DNA from: Thermohalobaculum sp965263335
GTDB taxonomy: Bacteria; Pseudomonadota; Alphaproteobacteria; Rhodobacterales; Rhodobacteraceae
Direction: 5' to 3'
Assembly: GCA_965263335.1 (NCBI GenBank)
Contig: CBDHHE010000001.1
Span: 1,116,001 to 1,180,000 of the forward strand
Length of the DNA stretch: 64,000 nt
The position numbers and the translations under genes are program-made. Below, piece by piece: positions 33,805-40,866 of the stretch. Numbering within the stretch: the first letter of the stretch is position 1; every line of letters begins with the position of its first letter. The notes beneath the pieces were generated by a model, which was given only the letters and a program-made list of their open reading frames with translations, was not told where the DNA came from and did not search any database.

Positions 33805-34386
33805 TCAAAGCCTGACCGGCCGGTGGTACTCGAGAAGCGAGATCACTCCGAACGGCAGCCCTGCATCGTGCTCGGCCTCGCCGTGGCGGTTCTCGTAATA
33901 GTGCGCCGCCAGCAACAGCACCGCCTGGCGCAGATCGCCCGGCACGTCGCTCCAGCTGGCACCGTAGCCGCCTGTGAAGGTGAGCTCGACGAGGGCGCTC
34001 GGCGGGATCGCCGGCAACGCAGAGCCTCCAACGCCGGTCAGACGCTGGCGGACCTTTCCGGGCTCCAGAACCCAGACGTCCGAGGCAACATCAATGCTTC
34101 CTGTCGCGTCGATGAACTTGAACGAGTCGATCGATGCGACGGGTCCGACCGGCAGGGTCAGATAGCCGTTTCGGTCCCAGGAGCCGAGCTGAAGCACATA
34201 GGATCTGTTGATCAGCGCCCGGCACAGCCGGGTCTCGACGACGGACGTCGCATTGCGCAGGTACAGCTCAAGCAAAGCGGTCTCGGCGATGTCGTCGGAA
34301 AAGCCGTGTGCCAGACGCAGATGGTCGGCGAATTCCTGCAGCGGCACCGGGTTGAGCGGTGACGGCGAGAGTTCCCTCAGCAGCAT
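33805..34386 (-). CDS. GTA head-tail adaptor (gp6-type)
   Basis: A 193-residue head-tail connector. It starts MLLRELSPSPLNPVPLQEF and has the helical core DIAETALLELYLRNATSVVE, followed by beta strands (YVLQLGSWDRNGYLTLPVGP) and the conserved end GDLRQAVLLLAAHYYENR. It docks on the portal after packaging. The preceding 98-residue gene ends 10 bp upstream. Confidence 0.92.
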   Translation of the reverse strand: MLLRELSPSPLNPVPLQEFADHLRLAHGFSDDIAETALLELYLRNATSVVETRLCRALINRSYVLQLGSWDRNGYLTLPVGPVASIDSFKFIDATGSIDVASDVWVLEPGKVRQRLTGVGGSALPAIPPSALVELTFTGGYGASWSDVPGDLRQAVLLLAAHYYENRHGEAEHDAGLPFGVISLLEYHRPVRL

Positions 34387-34396
34387 TGGGTCATCC

Positions 34397-34693
34397 TCAG
34401 TGATTGGCCACGCGCAGGGCGAGCGAGCGTTCCAGCTCACGTCCCTCGCTGGTGAGCACGCGATTGCGCACCTGATAGGCAGCGCCGGTTATGCCTCCGG
34501 CGAGATGGACTGTCGTGGTCTCGTCTGCGTGACTGGACGCGCTGACAGTCATGCCACCTGCATCCGCCTCGTCAGGCTCGATCGACCAGCCCAGATCCGT
34601 CGCCACCGTCTCATGTGCGCCATCGAGTTGATCGGCCCAGGTAAACGTTACATCCAACACCGCGGCCGGGCTCTTTATGAAGTATCCACTCAT
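34397..34693 (-). CDS. Small phage-type protein between GTA capsid and adaptor genes
   Basis: A 98-residue protein (MSGYFIKSPAAVLDVTFTWA... ending LERSLALRVANH) of all-beta, immunoglobulin-like appearance. It resembles the small fibre-tail adaptor-type proteins of siphophages. A GAGGC ribosome site precedes ATG 34693 and it ends 10 bp before the gp6-type gene, so it is a real part of the operon. I do not know an equivalent at this position in the R. capsulatus GTA. Function unknown; a decoration or adaptor role is possible. Confidence 0.7.
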   Translation of the reverse strand: MSGYFIKSPAAVLDVTFTWADQLDGAHETVATDLGWSIEPDEADAGGMTVSASSHADETTTVHLAGGITGAAYQVRNRVLTSEGRELERSLALRVANH

Positions 34694-34753
34694 CTTGCCT
34701 CACTGCGCGCTCACGCGCGTGTCGGAGCAACAACGGCGCCCCCGGGAAGTCGG

Positions 34754-34787
34754 AAAAATCGGCCGGCGGGTCAGCAACCGCCGGCCG
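34754..34787 (-). terminator. Intrinsic terminator just downstream of the GTA capsid gene
   Basis: A perfect 10-bp stem CGGCCGGCGG / CCGCCGGCCG with an 8-nt loop, followed on the minus strand by a run of five T residues. It lies 25 bp after the capsid stop and 60 bp before the next gene, inside the operon. It should stop or attenuate part of the transcription, raising capsid message relative to tail message. Confidence 0.8.
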
Positions 34788-34811
34788 TTACGTCATGAAA
34801 TATCCGGCACC

Positions 34812-35987
34812 TTACGAGATGCCGAATTTCAGCGTTTTGATCGCGGCAAAGTCGGTCACGTCACCACCGACCCGCTTGGTCGCGAAGAACGTGACGTTCG
34901 GGCGTGCCGAGTAGGGATCACGCAGGATCCGCAGGTCGGGACGCTCGGCGATGGTGTAGCCCGCAGCGAAGTTTCCGAACGCGATGGCGTGGGAATCCGG
35001 TGCAATGTCGGGCATCTCCTCGACGATGAGTGCCGGGTAGCCCGCGAGAAGCGGCGGCTGGGCGGCCTGCAAACCTTCCATCCAAAGGAAACGGCCTTGG
35101 CCATCCTTCATCTTGCGCACTTCGCCTGCAGTCTTCGAGTTCATCACGAAGGCAGCACCGGCACGGTACTCGGCGCCCAGAGCATACACCAGGTCGATGA
35201 GTTCATCGGCCGGAGCGATCGGATCGAAGTCGCCGCCGGTGCCGGTGGCGATGTAGCCGATGTTGCCCCAGCTCCAGCTGTCATTGCTGACCATGGTCTG
35301 GTTCAGGAAGCCCTTCGGCTTGGCGACACCATCACCATTGACGAAGGCATCCGATTCTGCGCGCAGGAAGCGATCCGCAATGCGCTCCGCGAGCCATGCC
35401 TCGACGTCGAAGGCGGCATCGTCCAAGATGCGCTGGCTCGCTTTCGGGCTTGCCGAGAGCTCGTGGAGGGCGATCGAAATGCGGTCGATGAGCGGCGACG
35501 TGGTCTCGGTCGTCGGGGCAACCTCGTCGATCCAGCCCGCACCGATCTCATTGTGGTCGATCAGGACGTCATAGGCCGACGCGTCCACATGCACGACCCG
35601 GCTGATGGCCCGGATGGACGCGCCCGAGCGCAGAACATGATCGATCTGGTCCGAGGTCTGCGGATCGATCAGAAACCCACCTTCGGCGGCGACGGCAGTG
35701 TTCAGCCCTTTCGCCTCGACGTCCAGCGAACGCAGCGCATCGTCCTCGCCGGTGCGCACATAGGCCGAGAACGCCTTCTTGTGGGGCAGCGTCTCATTGG
35801 CGGCACTCGCAAGCGCCGGACGACGGGTATTGGCCGCCTTGCGGTCAATGGCCTCGATGCGGCCACCCATTTCCTGCATCTGCGAGGAAATGTCGTGCTT
35901 GAAAGTATTGAAGTTTTTCAGAAATTCGCTTGCCGCAGCCTTCGCTTCGACACTCGCGACCGTTGTGGTCGTGTCCGTCATGGTCAC
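34812..35987 (-). CDS. GTA major capsid protein, HK97 fold (gp5-type)
   Basis: A 391-residue HK97-type capsid protein. An N-terminal coiled delta region (about 1-95, AAASEFLKNFNTFKHDISSQ then MQEMGGRIEAIDRK) is expected to be cleaved by the gp4-type protease. The capsid core follows: EGGFLIDPQTSDQIDHVLRS, IGAGWIDEVAPTTETTSP, FVNGDGVAKPKGFLN, ALGAEYRAGAAFVMNSKTAGE and the C-terminal YTIAERPDLRILRDPYSA. It builds the small GTA head. The gene is flanked by a branched inverted repeat upstream and a terminator downstream. Confidence 0.96.
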   Translation of the reverse strand: MTMTDTTTTVASVEAKAAASEFLKNFNTFKHDISSQMQEMGGRIEAIDRKAANTRRPALASAANETLPHKKAFSAYVRTGEDDALRSLDVEAKGLNTAVAAEGGFLIDPQTSDQIDHVLRSGASIRAISRVVHVDASAYDVLIDHNEIGAGWIDEVAPTTETTSPLIDRISIALHELSASPKASQRILDDAAFDVEAWLAERIADRFLRAESDAFVNGDGVAKPKGFLNQTMVSNDSWSWGNIGYIATGTGGDFDPIAPADELIDLVYALGAEYRAGAAFVMNSKTAGEVRKMKDGQGRFLWMEGLQAAQPPLLAGYPALIVEEMPDIAPDSHAIAFGNFAAGYTIAERPDLRILRDPYSARPNVTFFATKRVGGDVTDFAAIKTLKFGIS

Positions 35988-36040
35988 ATTCCTCAGAGGT
36001 TGGATGTTGGCTCAGACACTCGACGGGCAATCCGTGCGGC

Positions 36041-36091
36041 GCTCTTCACCCTGCAATGCCCGGGCATTGCCGGCCCGGCATGGTGAAGAGC
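36041..36091. repeat. Branched inverted repeat in the capsid leader
   Basis: An outer perfect 10-bp stem (GCTCTTCACC at 36041-36050 with GGTGAAGAGC at 36082-36091) encloses an 18-bp perfect palindrome, GCAATGCCCGGGCATTGC (36053-36070). It lies 54-104 nt upstream of the capsid start, in the only sizeable gap between the protease and capsid genes. Confidence 0.8.
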
Positions 36092-36120
36092 TGTCCCGCA
36101 GCAGCCACCCTCGAGAAACC

Positions 36121-36699
36121 TCAGCGTGGGTGGCCCGTGCCCGACAGGGCCTCAGCCAATGCGGTGACGATGTCGTCGGCAGTCGTGGCCGGTTCGTCGA
36201 TCATCGCCCGCGCCGTGGGCAGCATCGGAAATGTCACCAGCGACACCTCCCACAGATCAATCTCCAGCAGCCTCCGGCCGCCGGTCTCGGGACTGGGCGT
36301 TGAGCGCACGACGCGATAGCCGATCGACAGCCCGTCAATTGCACCAGATTTCATCAGCGCCAAAGCCTCGCGCCCGCGGCTCAGCTCGCCAAGCACCTCG
36401 CCCGAGACGAAGAGCCCGGTGCGGTCCTCGCTCACCTGATGCCAGATGCCGATCGGTTCGGCCGGGTCATGCTGCCAGAGAAACTTGACCGACCGGCCCG
36501 CACTGGCGAGCGCCTTCAGCGACGCCTCGAATGCGCCGGGCGCCACAACATCACCGGATTGATCCGGTTCGTCAAAGCGCGAGGCATAGCCTCGAATTCG
36601 CCCGCTCTCGCCGGCTTCTGCAAGCGCCGTCAGCGCCATGTATTTCGTCTCGAGACCGTAGTCCGAGCGCATCTCAACACGTGTCATCCGATGATCCAT
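36121..36699 (-). CDS. GTA prohead protease, HK97 family (gp4-type)
   Basis: A 192-residue serine protease that matures the capsid. Family segments are RGYASRFDEPDQSGDVVAPGAF, VKFLWQHDPAEPIGIW with the catalytic His, and MKSGAIDGLSIGYRVV with the catalytic Ser. The conserved end is LLEIDLWEVSLVTFPMLPTA. ATG 36699 is used, with ATG 36687 as an alternative; the longer frame upstream runs inside the portal gene. It lies only 29 bp after the portal stop, so the small gp3.5 gene of R. capsulatus is absent. Confidence 0.93.
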   Translation of the reverse strand: MDHRMTRVEMRSDYGLETKYMALTALAEAGESGRIRGYASRFDEPDQSGDVVAPGAFEASLKALASAGRSVKFLWQHDPAEPIGIWHQVSEDRTGLFVSGEVLGELSRGREALALMKSGAIDGLSIGYRVVRSTPSPETGGRRLLEIDLWEVSLVTFPMLPTARAMIDEPATTADDIVTALAEALSGTGHPR

Positions 36700-36728
36700 T
36701 GTCTGGAAAGCTGTATCGTGAGGTTCGC

Positions 36729-37895
36729 TCAGCCGCGCGGCCCGAAGCCCAGCATCGCACGCTTCTCGTCGTCCGACAGGAAGCTCGCCTGGCTGACCCG
36801 GCGCCAGAGCGCCTCGCGCTCGGGGCCGAGTGCAGGCACCGCATCGAGGTCCGGCTCGAGCCGGACCTCTGCACCGCGGCCCTCGCTCAGCCAGCACGAC
36901 AGCGCATTCGCGGTCTTGCGCACCAGCGGCAGCACCGTCTGGCGGTAGAATGCGCGGTTGGCCTCCTGAAAGTTCGAATAGGTGTTGTCGCCGGGCAGAC
37001 CCAGGATCATCGGCGGCACACCGAAGGCCAGGGCGATGTCGCGCGCAGCGGCGTTCTTCGTCTCGAGGAACTCCATGTCCGAGGGACTGTAGCCCATGGG
37101 ACGCCAGTCGAGACCACCCTCGAGCAGCATCGGGCGGCCCGCATTTCGTGCCCCAACGTGGTTGTCCTCGATCTCACGGGTGAGGCGATCATACTGTTCT
37201 TCGGTCATCGTGCTCGAGCCGTCGCGACCCTGGAACACGATCGCGCCTGATGGTCGGGCGGCATTGTCGAGCAGCGCCTTCGACCACTTGGCGGCGGCGT
37301 TGTGGACGTCGACCGACGCCGCGGCGGCTGCAAGCGGGCTCAGACCGTAGTGATCATCCAGCGGGTGGAACGCCTTGAGGTGCAGGATCGGGCGCACCTC
37401 GCCGGTCATGTCCCAACGATGCCTGGCGTTCGCGACGACATATTCGTAGGCCATCGGCCAGCCATCGGGTCCCGGCACCACGCGCATCCGATCCGGGCGC
37501 AGGGCATGAAGTTCGCGAGGCATGCCAGTCGCATCATGCGCCGCACCCTCGAGATAAGCGTTGCCCGAGAGTTGGAGGTGACCGAACACCGCCTCGAGAA
37601 AGCTCCGGCCGTCCTGCGCCGGGCTCGGCCGGTCGAGAAGCCGAAGAACCGGGTGCTCACGCATCGGCGTGCCGCCCTCGGTGAGCACGAGCGGAATTGC
37701 GGCCGACGCTTCCGCCACCATCCGCACAGCCCGAAAGCCGATCACGTTCTGCTCGTAGCCGATCCGCGCCAGCGAGACTTGATCGCGCGGCGACCAGACC
37801 GCCCGGCCAGTCCCGTGAATGGCCATCACCGGGGCTGCGGCCGAGGTTTTTTCCTCAGCCGGCCTCTCGGCGGCCTGGAAGAGCTTGAATACCAT
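36729..37895 (-). CDS. GTA portal protein (gp3-type)
   Basis: A 388-residue HK97-type portal that forms the dodecameric DNA channel at one head vertex. Marks are SLARIGYEQNVIGFRAVRMV, RPSPAQDGRSFLEAVFGHLQL, NAYLEGA, LHLKAFHPLDDHYGLSPL and the conserved FQEANRAFYRQTVLPLVRK. ATG 37895 (MVFKLFQAAER) is chosen from the family start. It lies 49 bp downstream of the terminase large-subunit stop. Confidence 0.95.
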   Translation of the reverse strand: MVFKLFQAAERPAEEKTSAAAPVMAIHGTGRAVWSPRDQVSLARIGYEQNVIGFRAVRMVAEASAAIPLVLTEGGTPMREHPVLRLLDRPSPAQDGRSFLEAVFGHLQLSGNAYLEGAAHDATGMPRELHALRPDRMRVVPGPDGWPMAYEYVVANARHRWDMTGEVRPILHLKAFHPLDDHYGLSPLAAAAASVDVHNAAAKWSKALLDNAARPSGAIVFQGRDGSSTMTEEQYDRLTREIEDNHVGARNAGRPMLLEGGLDWRPMGYSPSDMEFLETKNAAARDIALAFGVPPMILGLPGDNTYSNFQEANRAFYRQTVLPLVRKTANALSCWLSEGRGAEVRLEPDLDAVPALGPEREALWRRVSQASFLSDDEKRAMLGFGPRG

Positions 37896-37944
37896 GTGAG
37901 GTCTCCGTGTTGGCGGGCTGATGCCGCCGGCGGGACGATGCGGC

Positions 37945-39291
37945 TCAGAGCTGGCGCACGCGTGGCCGGTCGCCGAGCGGTGCATCGATGATCAGGTCAG
38001 TCAGCGCCCAGACGAGCGCATCAAGTCGGTCCGGGCTTTTCATGCCCCGGGTCATGCTGGCGGTGTAGGAGCGCATCTGATCCTCCAGCGCCGGAAACGG
38101 CTCCGCATGAAAGACCCGGCCCTGTTCATAGAGCGCGGCCACCGGCTCGGCCCGGAGGCGCTTGCCAAGCCGCGCCCGGACGGGTCTGTAGCTGATCGCC
38201 GGGTCGATCTGGCGAATCAGCGTCTCGACCATGTCGCCGCCCTGGTTGACTTCGGCGACCAGGCGATCGGCCTCGAAGCGGTGATAGGCATCCGCGGCGA
38301 TCTCCGCCCAACCGGCAGGCGTTGCGCGTGCCACCGACAGGTCCGCGAGCACGTGAGCGGTCCAGTCCCGCGGCACGCCGGTGCACGCAACACCCGCAAC
38401 CACGATACCGCATTCATCGGCCTCGGCGCCGGAGGTCACCGGCGGATCGACGGCCACCACAATCCGATCAAGCGGGGGCACTTGTTCGCGCAGTGCTGCA
38501 TCGAGCATCGTGCGGGTCCAGAGCGCGCCCGGCCGGTCGTGCACCAGTTCGCCCGACAGCTCCTGACGGCCCAGCCAAGTGCCGGCGTAGCGCGCCTCCA
38601 TCCGTTCGATGAACCCAGGCGCAAGATTGGCACGATTGGCCTCGGTGCCCGCGCGGGTCACAACTGTCCCCGGAGCCTCGAGGATCTCGAGCAACAAGGG
38701 ATTGTCGCGCGGTGTCGTCGTTACGATCTGGCGCGGGTCGTCGCCCAGCCTCAGGGCGAACTGCAGCATGTCCCACGCCTCGCGGCACCGGCGCCACTTT
38801 GCCAACTCGTCGGACCACGCGCAGTCGAATTGCGGGCCACGCAGCGCCTCAGGGTTTGCGGCGGACGCGATCATCGCCTCGGCGCCGTTGGGCCAGGTTA
38901 CCCTGGCCTGACTGATGTTCACCTGCGGCCGCCGGTCGGGCGGTGTCACCGCGAGAAGACCGCTGTCGCCCTCGACCATGACCCGCAATGTCTGTTCAAT
39001 GGTCTCACCCAAGAGTGCCACACGACGGCAGCGTCCCGGGGCATCGGGCGTCGGGCCTTCGACCTGCGCCCGCACCCACTCGGACCCGGCACGCGTCTTG
39101 CCCGCACCGCGTCCGCCCATAATCACCCAGGTTGTCCAGTCGCCTTCAGGCGCCGACTGGTGCAACGGGTTGGCCCAGACGTCCCAAACCCAGGGCAAGG
39201 CCGCCAGCGCGTTCCCGGAGAGACCCTCCAGGAACGCGCGGCGCACCTTCTCAGGCAGCGAGGCGAGCGAGACGGCCAAGGATTTCTTCAC
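37945..39291 (-). CDS. GTA terminase large subunit (gp2-type)
   Basis: A 448-residue packaging motor. The N-terminal ATPase has Walker A MGGRGAGKTRAGSEW (about 58-66) and Walker B-like CAWSDELAKW; the C-terminal RNase-H-fold nuclease has IVVAVDPPVTSGAEADECG and SPDRLDALVWAL with acidic metal ligands. The GTG at 39291 is preferred because GGAGG lies 5 nt upstream; an ATG at 39318 has no such site. The start overlaps the small-subunit gene by 41 bp. GTA terminases package random host DNA by the headful. Confidence 0.93.
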   Translation of the reverse strand: MKKSLAVSLASLPEKVRRAFLEGLSGNALAALPWVWDVWANPLHQSAPEGDWTTWVIMGGRGAGKTRAGSEWVRAQVEGPTPDAPGRCRRVALLGETIEQTLRVMVEGDSGLLAVTPPDRRPQVNISQARVTWPNGAEAMIASAANPEALRGPQFDCAWSDELAKWRRCREAWDMLQFALRLGDDPRQIVTTTPRDNPLLLEILEAPGTVVTRAGTEANRANLAPGFIERMEARYAGTWLGRQELSGELVHDRPGALWTRTMLDAALREQVPPLDRIVVAVDPPVTSGAEADECGIVVAGVACTGVPRDWTAHVLADLSVARATPAGWAEIAADAYHRFEADRLVAEVNQGGDMVETLIRQIDPAISYRPVRARLGKRLRAEPVAALYEQGRVFHAEPFPALEDQMRSYTASMTRGMKSPDRLDALVWALTDLIIDAPLGDRPRVRQL

Positions 39292-39592
39292 GGGCCGCCT
39301 CCAAATCGATCTCACCATCGCCGAGCCCCGGCACGTCGAGCCCATATTTGAGCTCTATGTCCAACACCGTCTGCATGGCCTTCTGGGTCGACCGGATCAG
39401 CTCGTTGATCTGCTTGATCCGGTCCTTGTCCGTGTCGTCCACCTCAATCTCGAACAATCGGTCAAGCTCGAGTTCCAGCATGGCGGACGTGTCGGCGAGA
39501 AGTTTGCGCGCAGCGTTGAGAAGGCCCTCGGCCTCCTCGTGAACACGCGCATCACCCCGCCGACCAACGCGTTCGTTGATCGTCGTTCTCAC
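39251..39592 (-). CDS. GTA small terminase subunit (gp1-type)
   Basis: A 113-residue acidic helical protein (start GTG 39592). It has a helix-rich core (EAEGLLNAARKLLADTSAML, FEIEVDDTDKDRIKQINELI) and a C-terminal tail rich in Leu/Ala/Arg that could contact the large subunit. It lacks an evident DNA-recognition helix-turn-helix, in keeping with the non-specific packaging of GTAs. First gene of the cluster; a leader of about 80 nt with a terminator-like hairpin lies between the predicted promoter and this start. Confidence 0.85.
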   Translation of the reverse strand: MRTTINERVGRRGDARVHEEAEGLLNAARKLLADTSAMLELELDRLFEIEVDDTDKDRIKQINELIRSTQKAMQTVLDIELKYGLDVPGLGDGEIDLEAAREEILGRLARLAA

Positions 39593-39616
39593 GGTTCTGC
39601 ACCTTGTATTGCTGTG

Positions 39617-39646
39617 AAAAGAAAAAGGCGAACCCCCCGGTCCGCC
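39617..39646 (-). terminator. Terminator-like hairpin in the GTA leader
   Basis: On the minus strand an 8-bp stem (one G-U pair) with a 4-nt loop is followed by TTTTTCTTTT. It sits between the predicted GTA promoter and the first gene, 24 bp from the start codon. It could attenuate GTA transcription or end the fabF-mltG transcript arriving from upstream. Confidence 0.75.
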
Positions 39647-39677
39647 GTCCTATGCCACCTCTCGTAGCATGCCTAAG

Positions 39678-39706
39678 GAGATACCCCGGAGCGCGCGCCC
39701 CGTCAA
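39678..39706 (-). promoter_or_regulatory. Predicted housekeeping promoter of the GTA cluster
   Basis: The minus strand reads TTGACG, a 17-bp spacer and TATCTC, close to a sigma-70 promoter. It is placed about 86 bp upstream of the first GTA gene, at the edge of an AT-rich tract (39702-39785). Confidence 0.5.
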
Positions 39707-39796
39707 TAGGTTTTTCAATAATTTTGTCTTAATTTCAGTAACTTACGTTAAGGGTCTGTTTAGAAATCGATTGGTTTGTTAACGCTTGGTTCACCT

Positions 39797-39811
39797 GTTC
39801 ACCGCTCGTTC
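39797..39811. promoter_or_regulatory. LexA-type box (GTTC-N7-GTTC)
   Basis: The sequence GTTCACCGCTCGTTC matches the alphaproteobacterial SOS box exactly. A further GTTC lies 4 bp to the left (39789-39792). It lies between mltG and the GTA, about 90 bp upstream of the predicted promoter. Confidence 0.4.
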
Positions 39812-39833
39812 CATCCAAGCACCGCCGTGGGTG

Positions 39834-40847
39834 CTATTGTGATGCTTTTCGTTCGGCTTCAATCTTGCGCCACTTCGCAACATTCTGGTTGTGCTCGGTC
39901 AGCGAGACGGAAAAGGCATGGCCGCCCGTGCCGTCCGCGACGAAGTAGAGGTAAGGTGTCTCGTCGGGATTTGCGACCGCCTGGATCGACTGACGACCCG
40001 GATTGGCGATCGGCGTCGGCGGCAGGCCATCGATGACATAGGTGTTGTAGGGCGTCGCCTTGTTGAGCTCCGAGCGCCTGAGCCCGCGGCCGAGCGGTCC
40101 CTTTCCCAGCGTAATCCCGTAGATCACCGTCGGATCAGTCTGCAGCCGCATCCCGCGCCGGAGGCGGTTGATGAAGACCGAGGCCACCTTTGCGTGTTCG
40201 TTCGGTCGGGTCTCTTTCTCGACGATCGACGCAAGGATCAGCAGTTCTTCTTTTGACTGTAAAGGCAGGTCTTCGGCCCGGGTGTCCCACGCTTGATCGA
40301 GCACTGCCTGCATCTCCGCCTGCATGCGCTCGACGAGATTGGCGCGCGTGTCGCCTCGATTGATCGCATATGTCTCGGGCAGCAGGCTGCCCTCGGCCGG
40401 AACCTCGCTGACCTCACCGGTGAGCAGGTCCTCTGTCTTGAGGCGCTCGACGATCTCCCAGCTGGACAAGCCTTCAGCGAGCGTCACCTGATGGCGGACG
40501 TTGCCGCCCGTTGTCAGCAGTGCCAGCACCTCATCCATCGAAGCCCCTGGCGGGATCATGTATTCGCCGAACTTCAGCGCGCGGGCGCGGCGCGTGTAAT
40601 CAGCACCGCGCTTGAAGATCCACTCACCCGAGAAAATGCCGCGTGCCGTCTGATCGGGCAGAACGCCGGCATCCGCCAGCAATCCCGCGATCTCGGGCAG
40701 CGTGGCGCCTTTCGGCACCGTGACCACCACTTCGTCCGCGTGAGGGCCCGGCGCATAGAAGCTCTCGCGCGCAATTCCCAACACCGCCAGCAGCGCAAGG
40801 CCGGCGACAATGAGCAGGAGCATCACATTTGCTGCAAGACTGCGCAT
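39834..40847 (-). CDS. mltG: MltG, endolytic murein transglycosylase
   Basis: A 337-residue inner-membrane lytic transglycosylase that releases nascent glycan strands. One N-terminal TM segment (VMLLLIVAGLALLAVLGIA) is followed by a LysM-like subdomain (VVVTVPKGATLPEIAGLLADAG) and the YceG domain. The catalytic Glu is in LASIVEKETRPNEHAKVASVF; SLLPETYAINRGDT and TVIYGITLGKGPLGRGL are also family-typical. ATG 40847 is chosen over the GTG directly before it. It sits 19 bp downstream of fabF, as in many alphaproteobacteria. Confidence 0.95.
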   Translation of the reverse strand: MRSLAANVMLLLIVAGLALLAVLGIARESFYAPGPHADEVVVTVPKGATLPEIAGLLADAGVLPDQTARGIFSGEWIFKRGADYTRRARALKFGEYMIPPGASMDEVLALLTTGGNVRHQVTLAEGLSSWEIVERLKTEDLLTGEVSEVPAEGSLLPETYAINRGDTRANLVERMQAEMQAVLDQAWDTRAEDLPLQSKEELLILASIVEKETRPNEHAKVASVFINRLRRGMRLQTDPTVIYGITLGKGPLGRGLRRSELNKATPYNTYVIDGLPPTPIANPGRQSIQAVANPDETPYLYFVADGTGGHAFSVSLTEHNQNVAKWRKIEAERKASQ

Positions 40848-40866
40848 CACATCCGCGCTCCCGCCC

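Noticed and set aside
24287..39592. Ordinary prophage
   Set aside because: No integrase, repressor, lysis genes, replication genes or attachment sites are present, and gene order and sizes match the Rhodobacter-type GTA, including the very short tape measure.
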